From NCBI RefSeq assembly GCF_001297705.1, contig NZ_LIRF01000003.1, positions 992,001 to 1,056,000 on the forward strand: 64,000 bases of DNA, written 5' to 3'. The position numbers and the translations under genes were made by a program. Of this stretch, positions 25,619 to 36,989 are shown in pieces; position 1 is the stretch's first letter; each line of letters begins with the position of its first letter. The notes beneath the pieces were generated by a model. That model was given only the letters and a program-made list of their open reading frames with translations. It was not told where the DNA came from and did no database searches. This DNA comes from Chryseobacterium sp. ERMR1:04. GTDB lineage: Bacteria; Bacteroidota; Bacteroidia; Flavobacteriales; Weeksellaceae.

Positions 25619-26338
25619 TTACAATTTTACTTGTGTTGTATATTTCCCCTGCTCCCCTAAAAGCCTATTCATAATTTTCAGCGTCTCGATAAACTGTTCC
25701 TGTTTGAACCTGTAAGAGGGACCAGATACACAAAGTACTCCTATTACTTTATTTTTAAAGAAAATAGGCATAGCAACACAGTTTAGGTCAGGATCATATG
25801 CCTGAATATCCAGAGAATATCCAATTTGTTTAATGTTGATTAATTCTGATATTAAAGCACATTGCTCATCTTTTGAATTAGATAAATTATGTTGCAAATG
25901 TTCGGAATAAGCTAAAAAAGATTTTCCAATAGCAGTGGTCTTCATTTCATAATCTCGCCCCATATTGAGCGTAATTTTTACAGCCCTATTAGGTTCACAT
26001 TTTAATTCATGTCTATAATAATATCCCATTTGTATAGCGAGATATGATGATTCTTATGTGGCAGCAGTTATTTTTTCTAAAATCGGCCGTAATTCTTGTT
26101 TCAATTCAATAAGTGAAAATGGAGGAACATATAAACATTCCAATTTAGAAGTAATCCGATATCTTGGGCTTAATTCGTCCTGCTCTAGATATCCTAATTC
26201 TTTAAGACTTTTTATAAAACCATACACCGTTGTCTTCTCCAATTCTAAGGCTTTTGCAATATCATTTACCCGAATAAAATTACCATTTGCGGCAATATAT
26301 TCTAAAATTTGAAAGGTTCTTTTTACAGATTGAATCAT
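25619..26338 (-). pseudogene. IclR-family regulator with one in-frame stop
   Basis: The N-terminal part (ATG 26338, MIQSVKRTFQILEYIAANGN) has the IclR winged helix: VNDIAKALELEKTTVYGFIK and SLKELGYLEQDE. The C-terminal part has the effector domain: YEMKTTAIGKSFLAYSE, IGYSLDIQAYDPDLNCVAMP and VIGVLCVSGPSYRF. The two are in the same frame, separated only by a TAA at 26054-26056 in ATAAT-stop-ESSYLAIQMG, so a single base change (for example CAA to TAA) would explain it. It is divergent from the aldo/keto reductase, the probable target. It is either a fresh pseudogene or a sequencing error. Confidence 0.88.
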
Positions 26339-26356
26339 ATTTTCATCAATAATGAA

Positions 26357-26413
26357 CAAATATACATTTAATTATTTTTTGTTAGATCAAAACTCACCTA
26401 TAGTGTACTTTTG
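26357..26413. promoter_or_regulatory. Divergent -7 boxes for iclR and the aldo/keto reductase
   Basis: CAAATATA (26357-26364) reads TATATTTG on the minus strand, 18 bp before the iclR ATG at 26338. TACTTTTG (26406-26413) on the plus strand lies 20 bp before the reductase ATG. Both fit TAnnTTTG. Confidence 0.5.
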
Positions 26414-26433
26414 ACAAACAAAACATAAGTATT

Positions 26434-27387
26434 ATGCTACAAAATAGAAAATTAGGTGTATCAGAAATTACGATTGCACCATTGGTATTTGGAACAAACG
26501 TTTTCGGATGGCCAACCGATGAGAACATGACTTTTAAATTATTAGATTATTTTACTGAACAGGGGTTCAACGCTATTGATACTGCTGATGTCTATTCTAA
26601 ATGGGTTGATGGACACGTGGGTGGTGAGTCAGAGTTAGCTATTGGAAAATGGCTGAAACAATCTGGGAAGAGAGATAAGATTGTGCTAGCAACGAAACTA
26701 GGTGCAGAATTAGCACCTGATAAAAAAGGATTGAGTAGAAAATACATTATTAGTGCAGTAGAAGCTTCTTTAAAACGGCTAAATACAGATTATATTGATC
26801 TTTATCAGTCACATTACGATGATCCAGAAACCCCTATAGAAGAAACTTTAAGCGCCTATGAGTTGCTGATCAAAGAAGGAAAGATAAGAATTATTGGTGC
26901 TTCTAATTTCACGCCAGAACGCCTTGAAAAATCTTTGCAAGTGGGTCGTGATAATAACCTTCCTGTTTATCAAACTTTTCAACCTGAATATAATCTGTAC
27001 GACAGGGCTAATTTCGAAGAAAATATAAGACCAATAACAACAGCAAATAATTTAAGCGTAATCAGTTATTTTTCTCTTGCAAGTGGCTTTCTTACTGGCA
27101 AATACAAAAGTTTAGATGACGCTAAAGATAGTAAAAGAGCTGGCTTTGTAGAAAAGTATTTTACTGACCGTGGGCTTAATATACTTAAGGCTCTTGATCA
27201 GGTTGCAGAAAAGAATGAAACTACTGCTGGAAGCATTGCATTGGCGTGGGTTATACAACAACCTGGAATTACAGCGCCTATAGCAAGCGCTACAAATATT
27301 GATCAATTGGCTGATTTAATTAAGGCGACTACCATTACATTAGATCAAGAGGATATTGCGTTATTGGCAACAGCAAGTAACATATAA
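26434..27387 (+). CDS. Aldo/keto reductase
   Basis: A 317-aa NADPH-dependent aldo/keto reductase of the full family length. The catalytic tetrad is visible: D49 and Y54 in AIDTADVYSKW, K88 in VLATKLGAEL and H127 in LYQSHYDDP. EGKIRIIGASNF, FQPEYNLYDR and a C-terminal AWVIQQPGITAPIASATN supply the cofactor-binding blocks. It reduces carbonyls (aldehydes, sugars or ketones); the substrate is not predictable. It is transcribed away from the iclR pseudogene and ends in a terminator. With the regulator broken, expression may be constitutive. Confidence 0.92.
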   Translation: MLQNRKLGVSEITIAPLVFGTNVFGWPTDENMTFKLLDYFTEQGFNAIDTADVYSKWVDGHVGGESELAIGKWLKQSGKRDKIVLATKLGAELAPDKKGLSRKYIISAVEASLKRLNTDYIDLYQSHYDDPETPIEETLSAYELLIKEGKIRIIGASNFTPERLEKSLQVGRDNNLPVYQTFQPEYNLYDRANFEENIRPITTANNLSVISYFSLASGFLTGKYKSLDDAKDSKRAGFVEKYFTDRGLNILKALDQVAEKNETTAGSIALAWVIQQPGITAPIASATNIDQLADLIKATTITLDQEDIALLATASNI

Positions 27388-27417
27388 TGCTTTAATAGAT
27401 GACAGAGCTATGTTCTG

Positions 27418-27450
27418 AAGTGCCCCAATTAAATTTTGGGGTACTTTTTA
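27418..27450 (+). terminator. Terminator after the aldo/keto reductase
   Basis: The stem AAGTGCCCCAA/TTGGGGTACTT (27418-27446, one mismatch) ends in TTTTTA, 30 bp after the stop. Bases 27451-27582 hold no gene I can see. Confidence 0.75.
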
Positions 27451-27582
27451 GTAAGCAGAAATATTTTCGGATTTTTTCATATAAATAAGTTTAAATAGGT
27501 TGTATATTTAGATCAAAAGAAAAATTAATGTAGATAAATACGCTACACAACATTACTATTTCTCTTTTATTGGTAGGAGCCG

Positions 27583-27767
27583 CCTCTTTATTTGTTTTGT
27601 AATTCACAATATATCCTTTTTATCTTTCAGAAAAATCCAGCCATTCCAATACTCTGCAATGCAGCTCTTCTTTCTGCAGATTAGGTTCAAGGTTATGTCC
27701 TTTCTCGGTATAGAATAAAGCAATAACCTCTTTTTATTTCTTCTCAGACCACTATAAAATTCAATAC
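27583..27767 (-). pseudogene. Left S9 peptidase 3'-end remnant flanking CRISPR
   Basis: On the minus strand, stretches such as LRRNKK, IALFY, RVLEWLDF and the final NYKTNK align with the tail of the better-preserved remnant at 36470-36840. In DNA, CCATTCCAATACTCTGC is identical in both. Several frameshifts are present. The similarity stops within a few bases of the first degenerate CRISPR repeat at 27771. Confidence 0.6.
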
Positions 27768-27770
27768 CTA

Positions 27771-30569
27771 CTTTCAGAAATTATTATCTTCGTGATTAAT
27801 CACAGCAAATCATTCCTACATTTTTTTATTAAAATTATTGTAAATTGATTTCAAAATTATTATCTTCGTGATTAATCACAGCTTTAAAAACTTATAACAG
27901 TGCATGCATCGTTGTGAATTGCTTTCAAAAATTATTATCTTCATGATTAATCACAGCATAATACCATAATAACCATAACCAGTTGTGAATTGCTTTCAAA
28001 AATTATTATCTTCGTGATTAATCACAGCCGATCACACTCACCCATATTCTCAGGGATAGTTGTGAATTGCTTTCAAAAATTATTATCTTCGTGATTAATC
28101 ACAGCAAAATGGGACGTAATGTAAATATTATGTCAGTTGTGAATTGCTTTCAAAAATTATTATCTTCGTGATTAATCACAGCATATGCTTCATAAAGCAT
28201 CAATTTCGGATAGTTGTGAATTGCTTTCAAAAATTATTATCTTCGTGATTAATCACAGCAAAGGCTGCTATGACCTATGGATTTGAGTTGTTGTGAATTG
28301 CTTTCAAAAATTATTATCTTCGTGATTAATCACAGCCGTTGGATGTGCATGAGAATCGCAAGGACGGTTGTGAATTGCTTTCAAAAATTATTATCTTCGT
28401 GATTAATCACAGCACCACTCCCTTAATACTTGCATTAGTTACCGTTGTGAATTGCTTTCAAAAATTATTATCTTCGTGATTAATCACAGCATTTCAAATC
28501 TAAAAGAACCTATTATGATTGTTGTGAATTGCTTTCAAAAATTATTATCTTCGTGATTAATCACAGCGATTCTTAAAGTCTTGAATCCCAAAATTAAGTT
28601 GTGAATTGCTTTCAAAAATTATTATCTTCGTGATTAATCACAGCGGATTTAAAACATTCAACCAAGTGTTAGGTGTTGTGAATTGCTTTCAAAAATTATT
28701 ATCTTCGTGATTAATCACAGCTAAAATCGTTCACAACATCAAAAGAATACTGTTGTGAATTGCTTTCAAAAATTATTATCTTCGTGATTAATCACAGCGT
28801 TAATGAATTAATATCATACATAAGATGCGTTGTGAATTGCTTTCAAAAATTATTATCTTCGTGATTAATCACAGCCTTTAGTAAAAGTATAACTTTTTTC
28901 GGCTCGTTGTGAATTGCTTTCAAAAATTATTATCTTCGTGATTAATCACAGCAAAGAAGGGCAAAAGGAATTAAGTGGGTGTGTTGTGAATTGCTTTCAA
29001 AAATTATTATCTTCGTGATTAATCACAGCTTATCCTATTTACGAAAATAATGCTATTGTGTTGTGAATTGCTTTCAAAAATTATTATCTTCGTGATTAAT
29101 CACAGCGATTTGCATCAATATAAAGAAGCCGAATCCGTTGTGAATTGCTTTCAAAAATTATTATCTTCGTGATTAATCACAGCAGATTTGATGTGGAAGA
29201 TGTAATACATATAGTTGTGAATTGCTTTCAAAAATTATTATCTTCGTGATTAATCACAGCCGGGAACTGTTACGGTAGACAGAGAGATGTGTTGTGAATT
29301 GCTTTCAAAAATTATTATCTTCGTGATTAATCACAGCAACAATGGAATTATATGAGATTCCGGCCACGTTGTGAATTGCTTTCAAAAATTATTATCTTCG
29401 TGATTAATCACAGCTCATGATTTAAAATTAATCTGCAAAGGCTCGTTGTGAATTGCTTTCAAAAATTATTATCTTCGTGATTAATCACAGCAAGAAGTCA
29501 TGATGATGATTTTATTGAAGTGTTGTGAATTGCTTTCAAAAATTATTATCTTCGTGATTAATCACAGCAAACCACAAGTAAACCATATTAACGGGACTGT
29601 TGTGAATTGCTTTCAAAAATTATTATCTTCGTGATTAATCACAGCAAGAGCTTAAAGATCTTAGTCGCCTACAGGGTTGTGAATTGCTTTCAAAAATTAT
29701 TATCTTCGTGATTAATCACAGCGGGCGAACCTTCGACGACCAAATCGCGACCGTTGTGAATTGCTTTCAAAAATTATTATCTTCGTGATTAATCACAGCG
29801 CTGCGTTATTCTTAGAAATGAGTTTAAGTGTTGTGAATTGCTTTCAAAAATTATTATCTTCGTGATTAATCACAGCCACCTAAGCAAAAGCTAAAGGCCC
29901 TTAACGGTTGTGAATTGCTTTCAAAAATTATTATCTTCGTGATTAATCACAGCAAGGAACGCAACGTGTTGATAAAATAGCCAGTTGTGAATTGCTTTCA
30001 AAAATTATTATCTTCGTGATTAATCACAGCTACAAACAAGATGTGTATTATCGGGATTCCGTTGTGAATTGCTTTCAAAAATTATTATCTTCGTGATTAA
30101 TCACAGCGGAAAGATTCTCCGGCAATGCTGTGATCTGGTTGTGAATTGCTTTCAAAAATTATTATCTTCGTGATTAATCACAGCTGTTTTATCATTTTAT
30201 AGAATATTTATTAGGTTGTGAATTGCTTTCAAAAATTATTATCTTCGTGATTAATCACAGCTTGGGATTAGAAACGTGCAATCGTATTTTGGTTGTGAAT
30301 TGCTTTCAAAAATTATTATCTTCGTGATTAATCACAGCCCATTGTTAGTTTTTGCCAAAGTAGTTTCGGTTGTGAATTGCTTTCAAAAATTATTATCTTC
30401 GTGATTAATCACAGCACGGTGTTTGGAATGGTAATATGGTATCAAGTTGTGAATTGCTTTCAAAAATTATTATCTTCGTGATTAATCACAGCAAAAACTT
30501 TTGATGAAACCTTGCTTGATCAGTTGTGAATTGCTTTCAAAAATTATTATCTTCGTGATTAATCACAGC
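27771..30569 (+). CRISPR. Type II-C CRISPR array, 37 repeats and 36 spacers
   Basis: The repeat is 47 bp, beginning GTTGTGAATTGCTTTCAAAA and ending CGTGATTAATCACAGC. From 28059 to 30569 the period is exactly 77 bp on average (33 repeats, 30-nt spacers). At the left end the first unit (27771-27806) is truncated, the second (27837-27882) has three substitutions and a deletion, and the third (27911) has a G-to-A change at position 33. The first intact-side spacers are 28 and 24 nt. crRNA orientation is plus, because the tracrRNA anti-repeat (36191-36209) complements the plus-strand repeat 5' end. The repeat holds the palindrome GTGATTAATCAC and a promoter-like TATCTTCG. I saw no spacer matching this window by eye. 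Confidence 0.98.
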
Positions 30570-30571
30570 CT

Positions 30572-30606
30572 CAAAAAATAACCTACTGATATTTAGTAGG
30601 TTATTT
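30572..30606 (-). terminator. Terminator between cas2 and the CRISPR array
   Basis: A perfect 10-bp stem AATAACCTAC/GTAGGTTATT (30577-30605). On the minus strand it ends in a T run and would stop cas operon read-through; on the plus strand TTTCTATATTT follows, so it may also end the crRNA precursor. Confidence 0.8.
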
Positions 30607-30626
30607 CTATATTTAGAATTAAAAAT

Positions 30627-31855
<1,229 letters not shown>

Positions 31856-31865
31856 GATTGAAATT

Positions 31866-34800
31866 TTAATATTCTCCTACTTGTACAATTTTCCCCAAAT
31901 GATTTAATCTCACTTTTAAAATACCTCTAATACCATTTAATCCTTCACGTTTCCAGGTATCTCCTTTCAATTTAGAATTATCTTCAACATTTGTTTCGAG
32001 ATGATGCCTAAAAAAATAGTCTTTAACTGTAAATTTTTGCACTCTAAACAAATTCTTAGAAATTAATCTTAAATTCTTTTCGTCATATAAATCTATTTCT
32101 TGAGGATTGAAATCTTCCGAATGAAACAAAAACATTTCATTTTGTTTCATGGTGAATAAAAATTTCCAACCTAAGCTAGAGTTATATTCTTTATCAATTA
32201 CAGATAATCCTTGGTTTACTCTTTCAACAGCTTCATAAAAACTCAACACTCTTTCCTGTAGATTTCCAGCAGTATCTTCATAAATAGCAACGTGATGATT
32301 ATTTCCAGTACTTACAAAATCAACAGGAATTTTATGCCCTTTCTCATCCAGAAATTCTTTTCCGAAGTGATCTTTTTTGTAATGCAGAGCTTCCACATTA
32401 TTAACTCCAGTAATCGTAACAGTTTTTATCGCAATTCCTTTGGGTTTGTTTAACCAAATAGGATTTTTTTCTAAATCTGAAAATGCTTCTTTGGAATTTC
32501 CATTAAACTCTCTCAATCTATCTGTTAAAATATTGTGAACTTTTTTATCCGTAACTTTATCAATATTTTTATAATCTTTAAAATTATCAGAATTTATAGA
32601 TTTTCTTATCGTGTAAATTGTCTCATACCAAGCTAAAGTTAAAACTTCAGGTAATTGTTCCGTTTTTTCTATGTTCAGAAATATTGGATTCTTCGCTAAT
32701 ATATTTTTACCCGTAAATGCCTTTTTAGAATCATATCCAAATACTTTTAATCTTTCTAATAAAGCATTTTTATACCTTTCATTCTGAACTTTATTAATGG
32801 TTTCTAAATCAAACTTTCCGGATAATTTTTCATCTTTGGTTTTAAGATATTTAGAACTCCCATATATGGTTTCCTTATGAAGTTGGCCTCTCGGAGTAAG
32901 CTCAATTTTAGCAATAATACTCCCTTTTTTCTTAATCTTATTTATATTTTTTGTAACAACTTTATTCTTTGCTTTATGTGAAATCAATATTTCTTCTAAA
33001 TGCTTTTTAGCATCAATTCTGAAATTATGGATTGGTTCTAAAAATCGTCTCTGTTTTGATCCATTTTTCTTTTCAAATACTTTAGTAATTAAATTTTCAA
33101 TATTTGATATCACTTTATGCTGTTTATGATCTTCATTTTTTCTTGCATTCAGATAATTGAGATATTGAATATGATTGTGCGTAGTGAAAGCAACCGTGAG
33201 AGCATCCATCGCATGATGACGATGATCATTTCTCTTACTCCAATCTATAATTTTTTCTTTTTCTTCTCCTTTTGAATTAATTACAGTTTCAGTTAAACCC
33301 CGCTTTCTATATTTCTCCAAATTCATTTCTTTCATTGTGTTTACGAGATTCCAATCTTCACGCAGTTTATCCGTAATTCTTCCCGAAGTAGAAACAACAG
33401 AATTGGTAATTCCAAAAAGAATTTCTTTCGCTTTCTTCGCTATATATTGTGTATCTCGTAAATCTCTTTCAATAAATCCATCCCCTATTTCAGTTCCTTT
33501 TTTCTGAAGTTTTTCATATTTAGCTTTAGTGATTATCCCTTTATCATAAAACTCTGTGATGGTATTGATGAATTTTTCCAGCGTATCTTTTCCTTCACTT
33601 TCCAGATAATCAAATGCGGTTAGATTTCCTTTCTTAAGATTAGCACCTCTTGGAACTAAAACTTTATTAGAAAAACTATCATCAAAAAAACGTGATTGTG
33701 GGATAATATGGTCTATATCGTATTTGTCTGTGAAAAGTTCTTCTCTTTTAATTTGAATATCTGTATATAAATCTTTAAAGCCATTATTTGACAATTCCAA
33801 ATATAATTTATATCGGATAATATCATTTCTTGAAGGCGATTTTATTCCAAATTCTTTTTGTAATATTTCTGAATATTTCTGATGCTGTATGGTTGCTTTG
33901 CCTATCTCAGAAGTCATATTGGCTCTTTCTTCTGCATTCTTTTTAAGCTCTCTTGCTAATTCTATTCTTATTTCATCGGGTTTTCCATATTCTTTGATAA
34001 CTTCATTCACAACGTTTATCATTTGATTAAGAATTTTTTCAACAACAGGATTTCGTAGAGAATTTTTAGGTAAAATTTCTAAGTGTTCCTTTAAAACTCT
34101 TTTTGTTAATTCTTCTGTAGTCAATGATTTTGAATGATTATAACCAGCCATTGCAGTTGCTGAAAGTATGGTATCATTATCTGATTTCTTAGCAAAAGGT
34201 AATCCGGTTTTTAAATGTGGTATAATCTTTCGCATCGCTTTCGTGCTCAAACTTCCATACTCTTGTGGAAAACCAATATCAGCCAGTATTATGGAATGTT
34301 CTTTTTTGAAACCAAATTTTTTCTCTAAAAGTTCATATAGTTTTTGATTCCCAGACGGAGAATCATCCCCATCATAAGAATAGAGTAAGTGCCATAATTG
34401 GTAAGATTTTTGCTTTTCAAAATTTGTTCCTTCCAATTCAGAATTAAAATCTAAAATAGACGTATTTATTCCTAATTCAGAAAACTTTTCTCTAACAAAT
34501 TCTATTATTTTTCCAGCAGAACAAATTATCTTAGAAACGTTAATATCATCATCAAGATTACATTTAAATTCTTTTGGAAACTCAATTCCTTCATTAGCTA
34601 TAATCTTTAAGTAAGCATTATATAAATTTTCGTTAGAATTATTTCCTTCGATATCTTTAAAATTGGTTTTCCACTCTTTACCTGAATATCCCAATACATC
34701 TAAAACCGCTTTCGCAGAAATCCTTCCTTTTATATTTACTTCATTAAAAATAGATTCTTTACAATCTAAATCAAGCGGAAATATTTCTTTAGATTCAATA

Positions 34801-36080
34801 TTTTGAAACTGTAAATTATTAAGAACCTGCCAGATTTTGAACTCTTGAAACAGTAGTGAAGATTTCGGAGCTACTTTTAACCCAACTTCTTTCTTCTTAA
34901 TTTTTCCGTTCTCTGTAATTTCAATCTCTCGGTTTTCAAACTCACAAATACTGATTAATCCTTTCTGAGACTTTAGTTTTCTTTGATAGAAAATGATAAC
35001 ATCACGGATTTCTTCTTTTAATTCTTTCGTTAATACTGTATGATACTTGGATTGGATTTCCCATATTTTTTCAAATTCATCCAAATAATCCTGTCGATAA
35101 AAAACCTGATTTTTAAGCTTAGTATGAGGGTTCTCTTTAAGCTGACAATGTAAATATTCTCCAACCGTTTGATTATTGAAATAAAGTTCTTTACTTCTAT
35201 CACTGATAGCTCCCAAATAACCACTAGAATTATTAAGATTGCTATTTATCTCCTGAAAAACAACAGCCAAACTTTCAAAATCAAGTTGCTTTTTAACAGC
35301 TTCACTTCTCCAAAAATATTTTTCTATCTTTTTTTCTTGTGTTGTTCCAACTTGCTTTATTCCAACTAATGAAAAAGGTATTTCTAAAATCTTCCAGGTG
35401 GCATTTTTATTTTTCCCTTGTAATTCTTTGTAAAGATTATCACTAAAAATTTCCGGATAAAACTGTTTTTGGAAATTCCATACTCGATCGAACTCAGCTT
35501 GCAAATCGGAACGATAAAAATCAGATAATTGTTTTTTACCTGATTTTAAAAGTTCATAAGAATACTCTCCTGGAGTTGTATTTTCTTCATATAATTTTTT
35601 AGCAACAGACATTCCATCAACAATTTGTCCTTCATCTTCATTTTTGGCCTTACGACTGCTTTTATATCCTCTTTTTTTATTAATTAAAAGTAAAACTCTG
35701 GCCAATTCGGATAATTCCACTTTTTGTTTAGCAGACTTAGCACGTATTTCTTGAGTTTGAAATGTTGAATTCCTCCCACTTTCAGCAAGAAGGTCAGCTT
35801 GTTTCAGTATATTCCTTTTTTGTAAAATATCAATGAGATGGAGTCTTCTTAATTTAAATCTCTGTAAATTTCTTCTCGCTCCTCTTACTAAAGTTCTCCC
35901 TGCATTCGTTGTTATTGGTTTTCCTTTTTCAAAATTGATTTGCTCGTCAACAGTCAGTGGATTAACCCGAACTCCTAACTTTACAATTTTATTATTCATT
36001 ACATTTTCAGCATCTTCTTCAACAATCGCCCATCCGATTGAAGAAACACCCAAATCCAAACCCAATATTTTTTTAGCCAT
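31866..36080 (-). CDS. cas9: Type II-C CRISPR effector nuclease Cas9
   Basis: A 1404-aa Cas9 with all catalytic residues. RuvC-I has D9 in KKILGLDLGVSSIGWAI, the Arg-rich bridge helix is RGARRNLQRFKLRRLHLIDI, RuvC-II has E707 in EIRIELAREL, HNH has H791 in DKYDIDHIIPQSRFFDDSFS, and RuvC-III has H956 and D959 in HHAMDALTVAF. It cuts DNA guided by a crRNA:tracrRNA duplex. At 1404 aa it belongs to the long flavobacterial/Bacteroidota II-C group rather than the compact 1000-1100 aa type. Start ATG 36080 (MAKKILG). The tracrRNA gene lies about 105 bp upstream on the opposite strand. The PAM cannot be read from the sequence. Confidence 0.98.
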   Translation of the reverse strand: MAKKILGLDLGVSSIGWAIVEEDAENVMNNKIVKLGVRVNPLTVDEQINFEKGKPITTNAGRTLVRGARRNLQRFKLRRLHLIDILQKRNILKQADLLAESGRNSTFQTQEIRAKSAKQKVELSELARVLLLINKKRGYKSSRKAKNEDEGQIVDGMSVAKKLYEENTTPGEYSYELLKSGKKQLSDFYRSDLQAEFDRVWNFQKQFYPEIFSDNLYKELQGKNKNATWKILEIPFSLVGIKQVGTTQEKKIEKYFWRSEAVKKQLDFESLAVVFQEINSNLNNSSGYLGAISDRSKELYFNNQTVGEYLHCQLKENPHTKLKNQVFYRQDYLDEFEKIWEIQSKYHTVLTKELKEEIRDVIIFYQRKLKSQKGLISICEFENREIEITENGKIKKKEVGLKVAPKSSLLFQEFKIWQVLNNLQFQNIESKEIFPLDLDCKESIFNEVNIKGRISAKAVLDVLGYSGKEWKTNFKDIEGNNSNENLYNAYLKIIANEGIEFPKEFKCNLDDDINVSKIICSAGKIIEFVREKFSELGINTSILDFNSELEGTNFEKQKSYQLWHLLYSYDGDDSPSGNQKLYELLEKKFGFKKEHSIILADIGFPQEYGSLSTKAMRKIIPHLKTGLPFAKKSDNDTILSATAMAGYNHSKSLTTEELTKRVLKEHLEILPKNSLRNPVVEKILNQMINVVNEVIKEYGKPDEIRIELARELKKNAEERANMTSEIGKATIQHQKYSEILQKEFGIKSPSRNDIIRYKLYLELSNNGFKDLYTDIQIKREELFTDKYDIDHIIPQSRFFDDSFSNKVLVPRGANLKKGNLTAFDYLESEGKDTLEKFINTITEFYDKGIITKAKYEKLQKKGTEIGDGFIERDLRDTQYIAKKAKEILFGITNSVVSTSGRITDKLREDWNLVNTMKEMNLEKYRKRGLTETVINSKGEEKEKIIDWSKRNDHRHHAMDALTVAFTTHNHIQYLNYLNARKNEDHKQHKVISNIENLITKVFEKKNGSKQRRFLEPIHNFRIDAKKHLEEILISHKAKNKVVTKNINKIKKKGSIIAKIELTPRGQLHKETIYGSSKYLKTKDEKLSGKFDLETINKVQNERYKNALLERLKVFGYDSKKAFTGKNILAKNPIFLNIEKTEQLPEVLTLAWYETIYTIRKSINSDNFKDYKNIDKVTDKKVHNILTDRLREFNGNSKEAFSDLEKNPIWLNKPKGIAIKTVTITGVNNVEALHYKKDHFGKEFLDEKGHKIPVDFVSTGNNHHVAIYEDTAGNLQERVLSFYEAVERVNQGLSVIDKEYNSSLGWKFLFTMKQNEMFLFHSEDFNPQEIDLYDEKNLRLISKNLFRVQKFTVKDYFFRHHLETNVEDNSKLKGDTWKREGLNGIRGILKVRLNHLGKIVQVGEY

Positions 36081-36171
36081 AGCTATTAATTTTATGATAT
36101 TGTATAAAAATAGAAATAAAAAAAATAATTAAATTATGGTTTTCCGTAAAACAATAAACATATTTTTGACT

Positions 36172-36268
36172 TATATTTGTCTCAATAATTTTGAAAAGCA
36201 ATTCACAATAAGGATTATTCCGTTGTGAAAACATTTAGCGCCTCGACTATCTTCGGGGCATTTCTTTT
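36172..36268 (+). ncRNA. tracrRNA with its promoter
   Basis: The -7 box TATATTTG (36172-36179) precedes a transcript starting near 36186. The anti-repeat TTGAAAAGCAATTCACAAT (36191-36209) complements the first 17-18 bases of the CRISPR repeat apart from one extra A. It is followed by AAGGATTATTCCGTTGTGAA, a linker, and the hairpin GCCTCG...CGGGGC (36240-36259), ending ATTTCTTTT. This is the typical II-C layout. It is divergent from cas9. Confidence 0.92.
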
Positions 36269-36469
36269 ATATAAAAGTCACCTTAATTGTTTCAAGATTA
36301 TAAAAACTAAAAAGAGTTATCAATATGTGCTTTGCGACCACAACAAAATCTGATTATTTTTACCATGCCTTTAATAAGAGGAATAGAATCTGATTTGACA
36401 TAAAAGGCAGAACTCTAGCTCTCTTTACAAGCTCCCTTGGTAAACATGAAAGAGGCTTATGTATCATCC

Positions 36470-36840
36470 TTCTTTATTTGTTTACTGATCCACGAAGTAT
36501 TTTTTTATCTTTCAGAAAATAATCCCCCCATTCCAATACTCTGCGATACAGATCTCTTCTTTCCGCAGTATTGGGTTCAAGATCATATCCTTTCTGGGGA
36601 TAGAATAAAGCAATGACCTCTTTTTTATTCCTTCTAAGACTAACATAAAATTCATCACGTAATCAAGCCCATATTTTCATCTTTCTTCCATGCCCACAGT
36701 AATATTGGTGCATTAACTTTCTCAACATTATAGATGGGATTGTTTATGACATACAATTCCTTATTTTCAGTAAAAGGATTGTTCATTTCGTATTGTCCGT
36801 TTTCAAACTGCCAGTAAAAAGGACTGCTGAAATTTTAATT
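36470..36840 (-). pseudogene. Right S9 (prolyl oligopeptidase) C-terminal remnant
   Basis: On the minus strand, FSSPFYWQFENGQYEMNNPF, NPIYNVEKVNAPILLWAWKK, DENMGLI, then after a frameshift DEFYVSLRRNKKEVIALFY, NTAERRDLYRRVLEWGDYF and LKDKKILRGSVNK-stop. This is the C-terminal hydrolase end of an S9-family peptidase, where NAPILLWAGKED-like and RRNKKEV blocks are typical. A short deletion removed the segment between GLI and DEFY, and everything N-terminal is gone. Bases 36269-36465 hold nothing recognisable. Confidence 0.7.
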
Positions 36841-36989
36841 ATTGGAAAAACAGGGAAGTTTACCTAAACATTTAAATAGAAAATAGAGTGATTTTCATTA
36901 TTTAGTGTTAGTTGTGTTATAAGGTAGAGATAGTAACTCTACCATATTATTTAACACCAGAATGTATTAAAAATTGTAATCCTTAAAGA

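Noticed and set aside
27771..30569. Self-targeting spacers
   Set aside because: Reading the 36 spacers against obvious genes and repeats of the window gave no match; not an exhaustive search.
36470..36840. A functional S9 peptidase or hydrolase gene
   Set aside because: Only the C-terminal end remains, with a frameshift and a missing segment.
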